DNA from: Chloroflexi bacterium RBG_16_64_43
GTDB taxonomy: Bacteria > Chloroflexota > Anaerolineae > Anaerolineales > RBG-16-64-43
Assembly (NCBI GenBank): GCA_001796965.1
Contig: MGOA01000041.1
Coordinates: 1-10,083 of the forward strand
Length of the DNA: 10,083 nucleotides
Direction of reading: 5' to 3'
Shown here: positions 1 through 6,183 of the stretch, piece after piece
Position numbering within the stretch: the stretch's first letter is position 1
How the letters are laid out: the number at the start of each line of letters is the position of its first letter
Translations under genes and position numbers: made by a program
Notes under the pieces: model-generated
The model's database searches: none
Seen by the model: the letters and a program-made list of their open reading frames with translations, nothing else
Told to the model about the DNA's origin: nothing

Positions 1-377
1 ACTTCCGCCCGCGCAACACCTCCGCTCAGAAGATGAAAAAGGAGAATGGCGCGCCGGCGCTCAGCCTGGAACCTGCCCCAGACATCCTGGCCGCCGTCGC
101 CGAGCGGCGCCGCAGCCGCGGGCGGCCGCGGGTCGTTGTCGGTTTCGCGGCCGAGACGCAAGATCTTCTGGCCAACTCACAGACCAAACTGCGCGAGAAG
201 GCGTTGGATCTCATCGTCGCCAACGACATCTCGCAGGCCGATTCCGGCTTCGGCAGCGACACCAATCGCGTCACACTGATCGATGCCAACGGCCGCGTGG
301 AGGAATTGCCACTTCTTTCAAAGGGCGAGGTTGCACAGCACATCGTTGCCAGGGTAGGCGCGTTGCTGGCGAAGTGA
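1..377 (+). CDS. coaBC: CoaBC, C-terminal end (partial at left edge)
   Basis: This is the last ~125 residues of the bifunctional phosphopantothenoylcysteine decarboxylase/phosphopantothenate-cysteine ligase, a cytoplasmic flavoprotein of coenzyme A synthesis. The frame is open from base 3 to the TGA at 375-377, so the gene enters from outside the window; the ATG at base 33 is internal. Visible CoaB-domain signatures are FRPRNTSAQKMKKENG at the edge (the substrate/nucleotide-binding Lys-rich loop), LEPAPDILAAV, VVGFAAETQDL followed by a Lys-rich helix, DLIVANDIS, and the typical end GFGSDTNRVTLID...LPLLSKGEVAQHIV. The CoaC (decarboxylase) half must lie upstream. The gene converges on the thioredoxin gene. 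Identification rests on recognised motifs and is secure. Confidence 0.93.
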   Translation, partial: FRPRNTSAQKMKKENGAPALSLEPAPDILAAVAERRRSRGRPRVVVGFAAETQDLLANSQTKLREKALDLIVANDISQADSGFGSDTNRVTLIDANGRVEELPLLSKGEVAQHIVARVGALLAK

Positions 378-548
378 ACGCGGAGTCATCTCGGCCCGCG
401 GGATCACCGCAGCGCGAATTACGCACGATGCGCAACGCTGTGAGCTGTGCTGGCTTCCAGAGTGCAATGTGGAGTTGGTGCCTGCTGCCGGAGGGTAGGC
501 GGCCGATGAACCCGTCAGCGCTGGCTCCGCTTGCGCCGCGCGAGGGGT
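378..548. other. Convergent intergenic spacer without a clear feature
   Basis: This 171-nt stretch separates the 3' ends of coaBC (+) and the thioredoxin-fold gene (-). Terminators would be expected here, but I see only a CCCGCGGG palindrome near base 400 and small 4-bp hairpins, with no stem followed by a T-run. Open frames crossing it have no recognisable protein character. Confidence 0.5.
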
Positions 549-1268
549 CTAGATCCAGCGGGAGAGCCGGGCGCGGATCGAGCTTTCGGGCAATGCGCCT
601 GTCCACCGGTCAACGATCTTCCCGCCCTGGAAGAGAATCATCGTAGGAATGCCGGTGACACCGAACTGCCCGGCGACAACCGGATTGTCGTCCACGTTGA
701 GCTTGGCCACACGCAAGCGGGCCGCCTCTTCACGCGCCAGCTTCTCCACGGTGGGCGCCACCATGCGGCAGGGTGCGCACCACGGCGCCCAGAAATCGAC
801 CAGCACCGGCAGGGCGCTGTGCAGCACGTCTTGGGCAAAGGATGCGTCCGAGACGACGAGCGGTTCGCGATGCATCTCGTCCGACGACGATTGGGGTGCG
901 GCGCCTCCCGCGCTGCGCTCCGTCACCGAGGGCAGAGGTCCCTCGCCCAGGAGGTGCGCCAGATGCGCCTCGAGCGCTCCTGCATCTGCCAGCGGCTGGC
1001 TGCTCAGCGATGCGCCGCCGCGCAAGGTGACGACCCACGGGACTCGTTCCACGCGGAATTTGGCTGTCAGGCGCGGATTCTCATCAGCGCGGATTCGGAC
1101 GAGCAGGGCTTTGCCACCATGTTCACGAGCCAGGCGGCGCATGGTCTGGTCGAGTTCTTCGGCCAGCTCTCGCCCCGAGAAGACAGCCGCCACGGGCAGC
1201 CCGGCCGCAAGCACGCGCTCAAAGCTCTGATCGCTCGAATGAATGGGAGCGTCGAAGACCCTGGTCAT
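549..1268 (-). CDS. Tandem thioredoxin-fold protein (inactive N-domain + active WCAPC thioredoxin)
   Basis: Protein of 239 aa with two thioredoxin-like domains. The C-terminal domain (about residues 137-239) is a full thioredoxin: DFWAPWCAPCRMVAP (active-site Cys164 and Cys167), the KLNVDDNP strand, and the cis-proline loop GVTGIPT (Pro208). The N-terminal domain (about residues 1-108) keeps the same outline, including RADENPRLTAKFRVERVPW with a Val-Pro cis-proline loop. Where the CxxC should be it reads FSGRELAEE, so it cannot do dithiol exchange. A Ser/Glu-rich linker (about 109-136) joins the domains. No signal peptide is seen, so it is probably a cytoplasmic reductase or a CnoX/YbbN-like chaperone-redox protein with the domain order reversed (CnoX has thioredoxin first, then TPRs). 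The start is supported by AGGTGAG four nucleotides upstream of the ATG on the minus strand. It is transcribed divergently from the peptidase operon. Confidence 0.88.
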   Translation of the reverse strand: MTRVFDAPIHSSDQSFERVLAAGLPVAAVFSGRELAEELDQTMRRLAREHGGKALLVRIRADENPRLTAKFRVERVPWVVTLRGGASLSSQPLADAGALEAHLAHLLGEGPLPSVTERSAGGAAPQSSSDEMHREPLVVSDASFAQDVLHSALPVLVDFWAPWCAPCRMVAPTVEKLAREEAARLRVAKLNVDDNPVVAGQFGVTGIPTMILFQGGKIVDRWTGALPESSIRARLSRWI

Positions 1269-1289
1269 GATCTCACCTTCACCGTTATG

Positions 1290-1319
1290 ATGACCCAGCC
1301 TAACAGGCCGGTATATGAA
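1290..1319 (+). promoter_or_regulatory. Possible promoter of the peptidase-azlCD operon
   Basis: ATGACC (1290-1295, 4/6 to TTGACA) is followed after 16 nt by TATATG (1312-1317), or after 18 nt by TATGAA (1314-1319), each 4/6 to TATAAT. This AT-rich patch stands out in the GC-rich background and lies in the divergent spacer, 70 nt before the peptidase start. It would place transcription start immediately before the 1330-1354 palindrome. Weak matches, so tentative. No convincing promoter for the divergent thioredoxin gene was found. Confidence 0.3.
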
Positions 1320-1329
1320 TTCGGTTAAC

Positions 1330-1354
1330 GCCGCGGCGGCATGCCTGCCGCGGC
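1330..1354. repeat. Palindrome: two GCCGCGGC arms around GGCATGCC
   Basis: GCCGCGGC (1330-1337) and GCCGCGGC (1347-1354) are each perfect 8-bp palindromes, and together they form a perfect 8-bp inverted repeat. The 9-nt centre, GGCATGCCT, holds a third palindrome. In RNA this is a strong hairpin in the 5' leader of the peptidase gene. In DNA it could be an operator. It lies just after the possible promoter and about 30 nt before the ribosome binding site. High GC makes such words more likely by chance. Confidence 0.55.
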
Positions 1355-1374
1355 TCGCAGGAGTTCGCCCATCT

Positions 1375-1380
1375 GGAGGA
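1375..1380 (+). promoter_or_regulatory. Ribosome binding site fixing the peptidase start
   Basis: GGAGGA lies five nucleotides before the ATG at 1386. It selects this ATG over the in-frame ATG at 1341, which sits inside the palindrome and has no Shine-Dalgarno sequence. Confidence 0.8.
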
Positions 1381-1385
1381 TTGGC

Positions 1386-2384
1386 ATGTCACTGAGCAAC
1401 GCCATCACCGATATCGAAGGCGTGCGGGTCGGGCACGCTCATGACGATGTGGCGCTGACCGGGTGCACGGTCATCTTGTGCGAAGGCGGCGCGGTGGGCG
1501 GCGTGGACCAGCGCGGCGGGGCACCCGGCACGCGCGAAACCGACGCACTGCACCCGGTTCACCTGGTCGAACGCGTGCACGGGGTGATGCTTGCCGGCGG
1601 CTCGGCTTTCGGGCTGGATGCCGCCACGGGCGCGGTGCGCTACCTGGAAGAACGCGGTGTGGGATTCGACGTGCGCGTCGCCCGCGTGCCGATCGTCCCG
1701 GCGGCCATTCTGTTCGACCTCGGCCTGGGCCGCGCCGACGTGCGGCCGGATGCCGCTATGGGTTACCGCGCGTGTGAGGCAGCCTCCGACCGGAGGCCGG
1801 CCGAGGGCAATGCCGGCGCCGGCATGGGCGCAACGGTGGGCAAGATCTTCGGCATGGGCCAGGCCATGAAGTCCGGCATCGGCACCGCCTCGATGGAGAT
1901 CGGCGGAGGGATTCGGGTGGGCGCCATCGTCGCGGTCAATGCCTTCGGTGACGTGGTCGACCCGCGCAACGGCGCAATCGTCGCTGGCGCTCGTTCCAAA
2001 CAGCTCGGCCCGCTGCGGTTGGGTGCGCCGGGTTTCTTTGCCGACACGTTGGAGGTCATGCGCACGCTAGCCGGCCGCACCATCCTGGGGTTTGCCTCGC
2101 GCGGGAACACGGTTATTGGCGTCGTGGCAACTAACGCGCGGCTGAATAAGGAACACGCCACCAAGCTGGCCCAGATGGGTCAAAACGGTGTCGCCCGCAC
2201 CATTCGCCCAGCGCATACAATGCTCGACGGCGACACGATGTTCGCCTTGGCCCTCGGCGAAAAAGAGGCGGACGTCAACATCGTCGGAGCCTTCGCGGCC
2301 GAAGTTGTCGCCGAGGCCGTTCTCAATGCCGTGCGCAGCGCAAAGCCGGTGGCCGGGCTGCCCGCCGCAGGGGCCGCCGAGTGA
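1386..2384 (+). CDS. P1-family (S58, NylC/DmpA-type) self-processing aminopeptidase/amidase
   Basis: Protein of 332 aa of the P1/DmpA/NylC family, N-terminal-nucleophile hydrolases that cleave themselves into two chains and act on N-terminal amino acids, D-Ala amides/esters, beta-peptides or nylon oligomers, depending on the member. Family hallmarks are the start ITDIEGVRVGHA, GCTVILCEGGAVGGVDQRGGAPGTRETDAL, MLAGGSAFGLDAATG, and GATVGK. By comparison with the NylC catalytic set (Lys189, Asn219, Asn266-Thr267, Asp306, Asp308), I place here Lys153, Asn185, the scissile Asn241-Thr242 (in RGNTVIGVVATNA), Asp281 and Asp283 (LDGDT). The Thr-to-Asp spacing of 39 is identical. It therefore looks active and uses a Thr rather than the Ser nucleophile of DmpA. 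No signal peptide is seen, so it is cytoplasmic. It overlaps azlC by GTGA (2381-2384), so the genes are translationally coupled. The physiological substrate cannot be read from sequence. Confidence 0.9.
   Translation: MSLSNAITDIEGVRVGHAHDDVALTGCTVILCEGGAVGGVDQRGGAPGTRETDALHPVHLVERVHGVMLAGGSAFGLDAATGAVRYLEERGVGFDVRVARVPIVPAAILFDLGLGRADVRPDAAMGYRACEAASDRRPAEGNAGAGMGATVGKIFGMGQAMKSGIGTASMEIGGGIRVGAIVAVNAFGDVVDPRNGAIVAGARSKQLGPLRLGAPGFFADTLEVMRTLAGRTILGFASRGNTVIGVVATNARLNKEHATKLAQMGQNGVARTIRPAHTMLDGDTMFALALGEKEADVNIVGAFAAEVVAEAVLNAVRSAKPVAGLPAAGAAE
2369..2373 (+). promoter_or_regulatory. Ribosome binding site supporting the GTG start of azlC
   Basis: AGGGG lies inside the end of the peptidase gene, seven nucleotides before the GTG at 2381. 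It favours this overlapping GTG start over the in-frame ATG at 2417, which has only a weak TGAG upstream. Confidence 0.55.
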
Positions 2385-3172
2385 CGGGTCCCGGAAATAC
2401 CTCTCCACCTGAGCCGATGGAGGGCGGCAGCCCGCCTACAGCTTCCATTCCTCACTCAGCACGCGCGCACCCCTCAGATCAAACGGCTCCAGGTGCGCGC
2501 GAGGAGTTGCTGCGCGGCATCCTGGCCGAGATCCCGCTCCTGCTGGGCGTCATCCCCTTCGGGATGATCTACGGCGTGATCGCCATCCAGTCTGGATTGA
2601 CCCCCGCGACCGCCCAGGCAGCCTCGGCTGTCGTCTTCGCCGGCTCATCGCAATTCGCGATGTCCCAATTGGTCGCGGGCGGGGCTTCCGGCCTTGTGAT
2701 CGTGGTTTCGATCGCAGCCATCAACATGCGCCACGCACTGTACAGCGCTTCCCTCGCTCCACACCTCGCGCATCTCTCCGCCGCGTGGAAGGCGCTCCTG
2801 GCCTACCTCCTCACCGATGAGGCCTATGCCGTGTCCATCGGGCACCTGCAGGCCGACGGCCCTCGTACGCACCGACACTTCTTCCTGTTGGGGGCCGGCC
2901 TCACCCTGTGGACCGCCTGGCAAGCCTCTACGGCGCTTGGCCTCTTCGTGGGTGCGCGCCTGCCCCAATCCTGGTCTCTCGACTTCACCCTGCCGCTCAC
3001 GTTCATTGCCATCGTGGTTCCGCAATTGAAAGATCGCGCCGGCCTGTGGGCGGCGCTCATAGCCGGTGGGCTCGCCGTGGCATTGCGCGGTCTGCCTGTC
3101 GGCATGGGAGTGCTCCTGGCCGCGGTCGTTGGCATTCTGGCCGGAACCGCGCTTGAAAGGCGCCAGGCATGA
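2381..3172 (+). CDS. azlC: AzlC family branched-chain amino acid exporter, large subunit
   Basis: Large membrane subunit of an AzlCD-type exporter (LIV-E family; YgaZ in E. coli, BrnF in Corynebacterium), which extrudes Leu/Ile/Val and sometimes Met through the inner membrane. Family features are the start REELLRGILAEIPLLLGVIPFGMIYGVIA (first membrane helix), FAGSSQFAMSQLVA, the AAINMRHALYSASLAPHL loop, and LLTDEAYAV, followed by three or four more hydrophobic segments. The length of 263 aa is slightly above the usual 230-250 because the GTG start adds about 40 Pro/Ser/Ala-rich residues before the conserved region; starting at the ATG at 2417 would give 251 aa. The gene overlaps the peptidase by 4 nt and azlD by 4 nt. 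The context suggests export of amino acids released by the peptidase. Confidence 0.9.
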   Translation: MTGPGNTSPPEPMEGGSPPTASIPHSARAHPSDQTAPGAREELLRGILAEIPLLLGVIPFGMIYGVIAIQSGLTPATAQAASAVVFAGSSQFAMSQLVAGGASGLVIVVSIAAINMRHALYSASLAPHLAHLSAAWKALLAYLLTDEAYAVSIGHLQADGPRTHRHFFLLGAGLTLWTAWQASTALGLFVGARLPQSWSLDFTLPLTFIAIVVPQLKDRAGLWAALIAGGLAVALRGLPVGMGVLLAAVVGILAGTALERRQA

Positions 3173-3489
3173 GCATGTGGTTGACGCTGGTGGCGGCCGG
3201 GAGTGCCACCTACCTCATCCGCCTTTCATTCATTGCCTTTGCCCATCGCGGCACGCCTCCGGTGTGGATCACGCGTCCTCTGCGGCTCGTGCCCGCAGCC
3301 GTCTTGAGCGCGCTCATACTGCCGGCAGTTATTGCTCCTCAAGGCGCGGTGCAGCTCTGGCCGCTCAGCCCTCGTGTGCTGGCGGGGATGGCCGCAGTGT
3401 TCGTCGCATGGAAGACGCGCAGCATCTTGCTCACGCTCATCGTGGGGATGTCGATCCTCTGGCTGGCCGGCCTGTTGCTGCCCGGATGA
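3169..3489 (+). CDS. azlD: AzlD family branched-chain amino acid exporter, small subunit
   Basis: Protein of 106 aa, the usual size for AzlD (YgaH/BrnE), the small membrane partner required by AzlC. It has three to four hydrophobic helices: residues ~4-22 (LTLVAAGSATYLIRLSFIAF, including the conserved T-Y-L-x-R), ~36-56 (LRLVPAAVLSALILPAVIA, the conserved V-P-x-A-V-L-x-A motif), ~68-82 and ~84-105. The ATG at 3169 overlaps the azlC stop (ATGA) and has AAAGG (3156-3160) eight nucleotides upstream. A second in-frame ATG at 3175 is less well placed. It is the last gene of the three-gene operon, followed seven nucleotides later by a hairpin. Confidence 0.9.
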   Translation: MSMWLTLVAAGSATYLIRLSFIAFAHRGTPPVWITRPLRLVPAAVLSALILPAVIAPQGAVQLWPLSPRVLAGMAAVFVAWKTRSILLTLIVGMSILWLAGLLLPG

Positions 3490-3495
3490 CCCGCG

Positions 3496-3534
3496 GCGCG
3501 CTCGCCGGATTCGCCACCTCATCCGACGGCGCGC
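3496..3534 (+). terminator. Hairpin after azlD, possible terminator
   Basis: GCGCGC (3496-3501) pairs with GCGCGC (3529-3534), continuing inward through a bulged T and a CG/CG step to CGGAT (3506-3510) pairing with ATCCG (3521-3525), around a 10-nt loop. It begins seven nucleotides after the azlD stop. There is no U-tract, so it may be a factor-dependent or non-canonical terminator, or an mRNA 3'-protecting structure. Confidence 0.42.
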
Positions 3535-3563
3535 ATTGCGGCCGGCCCCTTACGCCTTCAGGT

Positions 3564-3569
3564 TAGAAT
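3564..3569 (+). promoter_or_regulatory. Possible -10 element of the P-loop/transglutaminase-like operon
   Basis: TAGAAT (5/6 to TATAAT) is the only AT-rich hexamer in the 143-nt gap between azlD and the P-loop gene, about 63 nt before the ATG. No convincing -35 hexamer lies 16-18 nt upstream. The hairpin after azlD also argues for a new transcription unit here. Confidence 0.3.
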
Positions 3570-3632
3570 CGGGGATACGCGCTATTGGGGCCTGCCTCGC
3601 AGGGGCAGTCACCTTGTGCCCATGGACAGCCC

Positions 3633-4394
3633 ATGACCACCGACCCTCTACCGCTTCTCATCCTGATCGGGCGCCCGGCGTCGGGCAAGAGCGAAATCAT
3701 CGAGCACTTGCGTGGTCTGCAAGCCGGTCGGCGCCTGGCCGAGTTCGGCCTGGGCGAGTTGACCGTTCTCGACGATTTCCCCTACTTGTGGTCGTGGATG
3801 GAGGAAGATAGGCTGCTCGAGAGCCGTCTTCGTCAGCCGCGGCTGCACACCGACGCGCGAGGCTTCTTCCTGTATGCGCACCTGTGGGACCTGCTGATCG
3901 AGCGCCTGGCAACCACGTATCTCGCAGGCTTGGCGGAGCTTAAGACCGGGGCTGCGGCGCGTTCTTTCATCATTGAATTCTCACGCGGTGCGGAACACGG
4001 CGGCTACCAGCGGGCACTTAACCGCTTCGATGCGGCAATCCTCTCGCGCGCCGCTTTGATGTACGTCGACGTCACCTTCGAGGAATCGTTGCGCAAGAAC
4101 CGCCGCCGGTTCAACCCCGCACGCCCAGGAAGCATTCTGGAACATTCGCTGTCCGATGAGAAGATGACCCGTCTCTATCGCGAAGACGATTGGCCGACAC
4201 TCAGCCGCGATGATCCCCGATTCTTGTCGCTGGCAGGTCGGCGCGTTCCGTACGTCGTTTTTGAGAACCAAGACGATGTCACCACCCGTCAACCCGAAGC
4301 ACTCGACCGCCGCTTGCGCGAGCGGTTGAGCACACTGCACGCATTGTGGCGCGCCGCGCAGGCCGACCGCACGCGTGAGACACCCTCCCGGTAA
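3633..4394 (+). CDS. Uncharacterised P-loop NTPase/kinase-like protein
   Basis: Protein of 253 aa. A hydrophobic strand leads into a Walker A loop, LLILIGRPASGKSE (Gly13-Ser20, Lys19 for phosphate). Other visible features are VLDDFPYLWSWMEED (about 46-59, possible acidic substrate/Mg site), a second core strand FIIEFSRGAEHGGY (112-125) in the Walker B position with Glu115, and a strand YVDVTFEESLRKNRRRFNP (144-162) whose Arg/Lys cluster resembles the lid of small-molecule kinases. It ends with VPYVVFENQDDVTT. The layout suggests a nucleotide-dependent kinase-like enzyme of the AK/gluconokinase type of fold, but I recognise no named family and the substrate is unknown. The start is the ATG at 3633; upstream spacing is weak (GGAC), and a longer form from a TTG at 3585 looks unlikely. 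The stop lies 9 nt before the next gene and overlaps its Shine-Dalgarno region, so the two form an operon. Confidence 0.75.
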   Translation: MTTDPLPLLILIGRPASGKSEIIEHLRGLQAGRRLAEFGLGELTVLDDFPYLWSWMEEDRLLESRLRQPRLHTDARGFFLYAHLWDLLIERLATTYLAGLAELKTGAAARSFIIEFSRGAEHGGYQRALNRFDAAILSRAALMYVDVTFEESLRKNRRRFNPARPGSILEHSLSDEKMTRLYREDDWPTLSRDDPRFLSLAGRRVPYVVFENQDDVTTRQPEALDRRLRERLSTLHALWRAAQADRTRETPSR

Positions 4395-4403
4395 AGGACA
4401 CCG

Positions 4404-5090
4404 ATGCCGCGACAAACCCCCGCCTCCGACGCCGGACTGCGCGCCTTCGAACAGGAGCTCAATGCGAGCCAGCGCCGTCTCTTCCGCTCACTCGACAGCC
4501 CGGCGAGCATCCAGGCGTTTCTGGATTCGATTCCCTACAGCGCCGATCCGCGCTACCGCTGCCCGCTGAACGTGCTGCGTGACCGCAAGGCTCATTGCTA
4601 CGACGGTGCCTTGCTCGCGATCGCCGCATTGCGGCGGCTCGGGCGCCGGCCCATGCTGGTGGATATGCTGGCTTGGCGCGACGACGACCACATGTTGGCG
4701 GTCTATCGCGAAGACAGCCACTTCGGAGCGGTGGCCAAATCGAATTTCGTCGGACTGCGCTATCGGGAGCCGATTTACCGCAGCCTGCGTGAGCTAGTGG
4801 TTTCTTACTTCGAGGACTTCTACAATATGGAGGGCTACAAATCCTTGCGCGCGTATACCCGTCCGCTCGACTTGGCCACCCTCGACCATCTCGACTGGAT
4901 GCGGAGCGACGCCGCCATGGATGTCATTGCCGAGAGGCTCGGGCGCCGCGCGACGACGCGCGTGGTGGACCGGCGCATGGTTGCGCGCCTTGCGCCCATC
5001 GACCGGCGTGCCTACCGCGCCGGCATGCTCGGCGCCGTTCGAGCGGGCATCTACTTTCCTCCCAAAGCCCGCAAGCCGCGCGGCGCATGA
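4404..5090 (+). CDS. Transglutaminase-fold-like protein of unknown function
   Basis: Protein of 228 aa resembling a widespread uncharacterised bacterial family that I recall as having a transglutaminase/papain-like arrangement. The core reads RCPLNVLRDRKAHCYDGALLA (about 52-72; candidate nucleophile Cys65 at the head of a helix), LVDMLAWRDDDHMLAVYRE (85-103; candidate catalytic His96), then FGAVAKSNFVGLRYREP (107-123; Asn114 as possible third residue). A conserved-looking tail, YRSLRELVVSYFEDFY...GYKSLRAYTRP, follows. The Cys, His and Asn order fits the transglutaminase-like superfamily, but enzymatic activity is an inference. No signal peptide or membrane segment is seen, so it is cytoplasmic. 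Start: AAAGGA six nucleotides before the ATG, overlapping the stop of the P-loop gene. Co-transcription with that gene is very likely. Confidence 0.72.
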   Translation: MPRQTPASDAGLRAFEQELNASQRRLFRSLDSPASIQAFLDSIPYSADPRYRCPLNVLRDRKAHCYDGALLAIAALRRLGRRPMLVDMLAWRDDDHMLAVYREDSHFGAVAKSNFVGLRYREPIYRSLRELVVSYFEDFYNMEGYKSLRAYTRPLDLATLDHLDWMRSDAAMDVIAERLGRRATTRVVDRRMVARLAPIDRRAYRAGMLGAVRAGIYFPPKARKPRGA

Positions 5091-5094
5091 TGCT

Positions 5095-5120
5095 CGTGGC
5101 GTGACCCGCCTCACGCCGCG
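5095..5120 (+). terminator. 10-bp hairpin after the transglutaminase-like gene
   Basis: CGTGGCGTGA (5095-5104) pairs with TCACGCCGCG (5111-5120) around the loop CCCGCC, with a single G-T wobble. It begins four nucleotides after the stop at 5090. No T-run follows, but position and stability make it the probable 3' end of the P-loop operon. It could also work in the opposite direction for corA. Confidence 0.55.
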
Positions 5121-5180
5121 GTTGGCCACAGCCGGGGATCTCCCCGCCCCCCCGCGCCTCATCACGAAGCGTGCGACCCA

Positions 5181-5203
5181 GCAGGCAGACCTCCGGCGCC
5201 TGC
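5181..5203 (-). terminator. Small hairpin downstream of corA
   Basis: GCAGGC (5181-5186) and GCCTGC (5198-5203) form a 6-bp stem with an 11-nt loop, about 50 nt beyond the corA stop on the minus strand. A second small stem, CGGGG-ATCT-CCCCG, lies at 5133-5146 next to a C-run. Either could serve corA termination; neither has a U-tract. Confidence 0.25.
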
Positions 5204-5250
5204 CCCTGCCCGCCTGAGCACGCCGCTTCCGGCTTGCCCACCCATCGCTG

Positions 5251-6183
5251 CTACAGCCAGTCCTTGCGCCAGAATACGAGCAGGGTTGCCATCATAATTG
5301 TCACTGAGGCAATGCCGATGAACAAGAACGCCATCTCGTGCCCGCCCAGCGGCAGCTTGACGTTCATGCCGTAGAAGGAGGCAATCATGGTCGGCAGGCT
5401 GAGAATGATCGTGACCGACGCAAGGAACTTCATCACCACGTTCAAATTGTTCGAGATGATCGAGGCGAAGGCATCCATCATCTGGCTCAGGATGTTGGAC
5501 GAGATGTTGGTCATGCCGATCGCCTGCTGCACCTCCGTCAACACGTCCTCCAGCAAGTCCTGATCTTCGTCAAACGACTCGAACAAGCGGCTCTTCTGCA
5601 AGTGCTGCAGCATCAGCTCGTTGGAGGTCAGCCCGGTGGCGAAGAAGGTCAGGCTCTTCTGGAATTTCAAGAGCTCCAGCACCTCGCGGTTTCGCAGGGA
5701 GCGTTCTAATTGATCCTCCAGCCGATCGACCGATTTGTTGATCTCGCGCAGGTAGGCCAGGAATTGCGAAGCCGTCAGCAAGAGCAGCTGCAAGGTCAGG
5801 CGGTTGGGCTTGCGGGTCTGCAGCCCGCGTGCGCGCCCCGCCACCAGCGCCTGGATCACATCGGTTTCGGTCTTGCACACTGTGGTGATGTAAGACCCGG
5901 TCAGAATGATGCCGACCGGGACCGTCGTGTATGGAATATCCGAGGTCTGGCCCTGGTAGTAAGGCACACGCAACACCATCAACGTGGCGCCGTTCTCGCG
6001 CTCGGTACGCGCCATCTCGCCCACGTCAAGGGGATAAGTGATGAAGTCTTGGGGAACGCGAAGAATCGCCTGCAATTCGGCTGCCTCCTCGGCCGAGGGG
6101 GCAACAACGTTGATCCAGCAGCCGGCCGCCGGTTGCGCCAGGATTTCCAATCCGTGATCGGTGCTCATGTAATAGGTGATCAT
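5251..6183 (-). CDS. corA: CorA-family Mg2+ transporter
   Basis: Protein of 310 aa, the normal size for CorA/MIT-family channels, which form pentamers in the inner membrane and admit Mg2+ (some members Co2+, Ni2+ or Zn2+). The N-terminal ~245 residues are the cytoplasmic funnel, with long Leu/Glu-rich helices (about 125-245) including the SVDRLEDQLERSLRNREVLEL region. Two membrane helices follow: about 252-271 and 284-304. The first ends in the signature YGMNVKLPL (GMN at 272-274), and the protein ends in the basic cap WRKDWL. The two-helix C-terminus and GMN place it in CorA rather than the efflux-linked ZntB branch, though ion preference cannot be fixed from sequence. Start: GGGAGG seven nucleotides before the ATG at 6183. 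The in-frame upstream extension to 6309 is low-complexity and has no such signal. Confidence 0.92.
   Translation of the reverse strand: MITYYMSTDHGLEILAQPAAGCWINVVAPSAEEAAELQAILRVPQDFITYPLDVGEMARTERENGATLMVLRVPYYQGQTSDIPYTTVPVGIILTGSYITTVCKTETDVIQALVAGRARGLQTRKPNRLTLQLLLLTASQFLAYLREINKSVDRLEDQLERSLRNREVLELLKFQKSLTFFATGLTSNELMLQHLQKSRLFESFDEDQDLLEDVLTEVQQAIGMTNISSNILSQMMDAFASIISNNLNVVMKFLASVTIILSLPTMIASFYGMNVKLPLGGHEMAFLFIGIASVTIMMATLLVFWRKDWL

Noticed and set aside
271..606. Minus-strand frame across the coaBC/thioredoxin spacer
   Set aside because: It overlaps the end of both genes, and has no motif and no ribosome binding site.
531..1328. Long + strand frame (265 codons) opposite the thioredoxin-fold gene
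   Set aside because: It is the complementary shadow of a strongly supported gene; long antisense frames are common at this GC content.
1341..1385. Upstream ATG at 1341 as the peptidase start
   Set aside because: It lies inside the palindrome without a Shine-Dalgarno sequence; the added residues are not conserved in the P1 family, which begins near the ATG at 1386.
3585..3632. TTG start at 3585 for the P-loop gene
   Set aside because: It would add 16 unconserved residues before the hydrophobic strand of the P-loop core, and no ribosome binding site precedes it.
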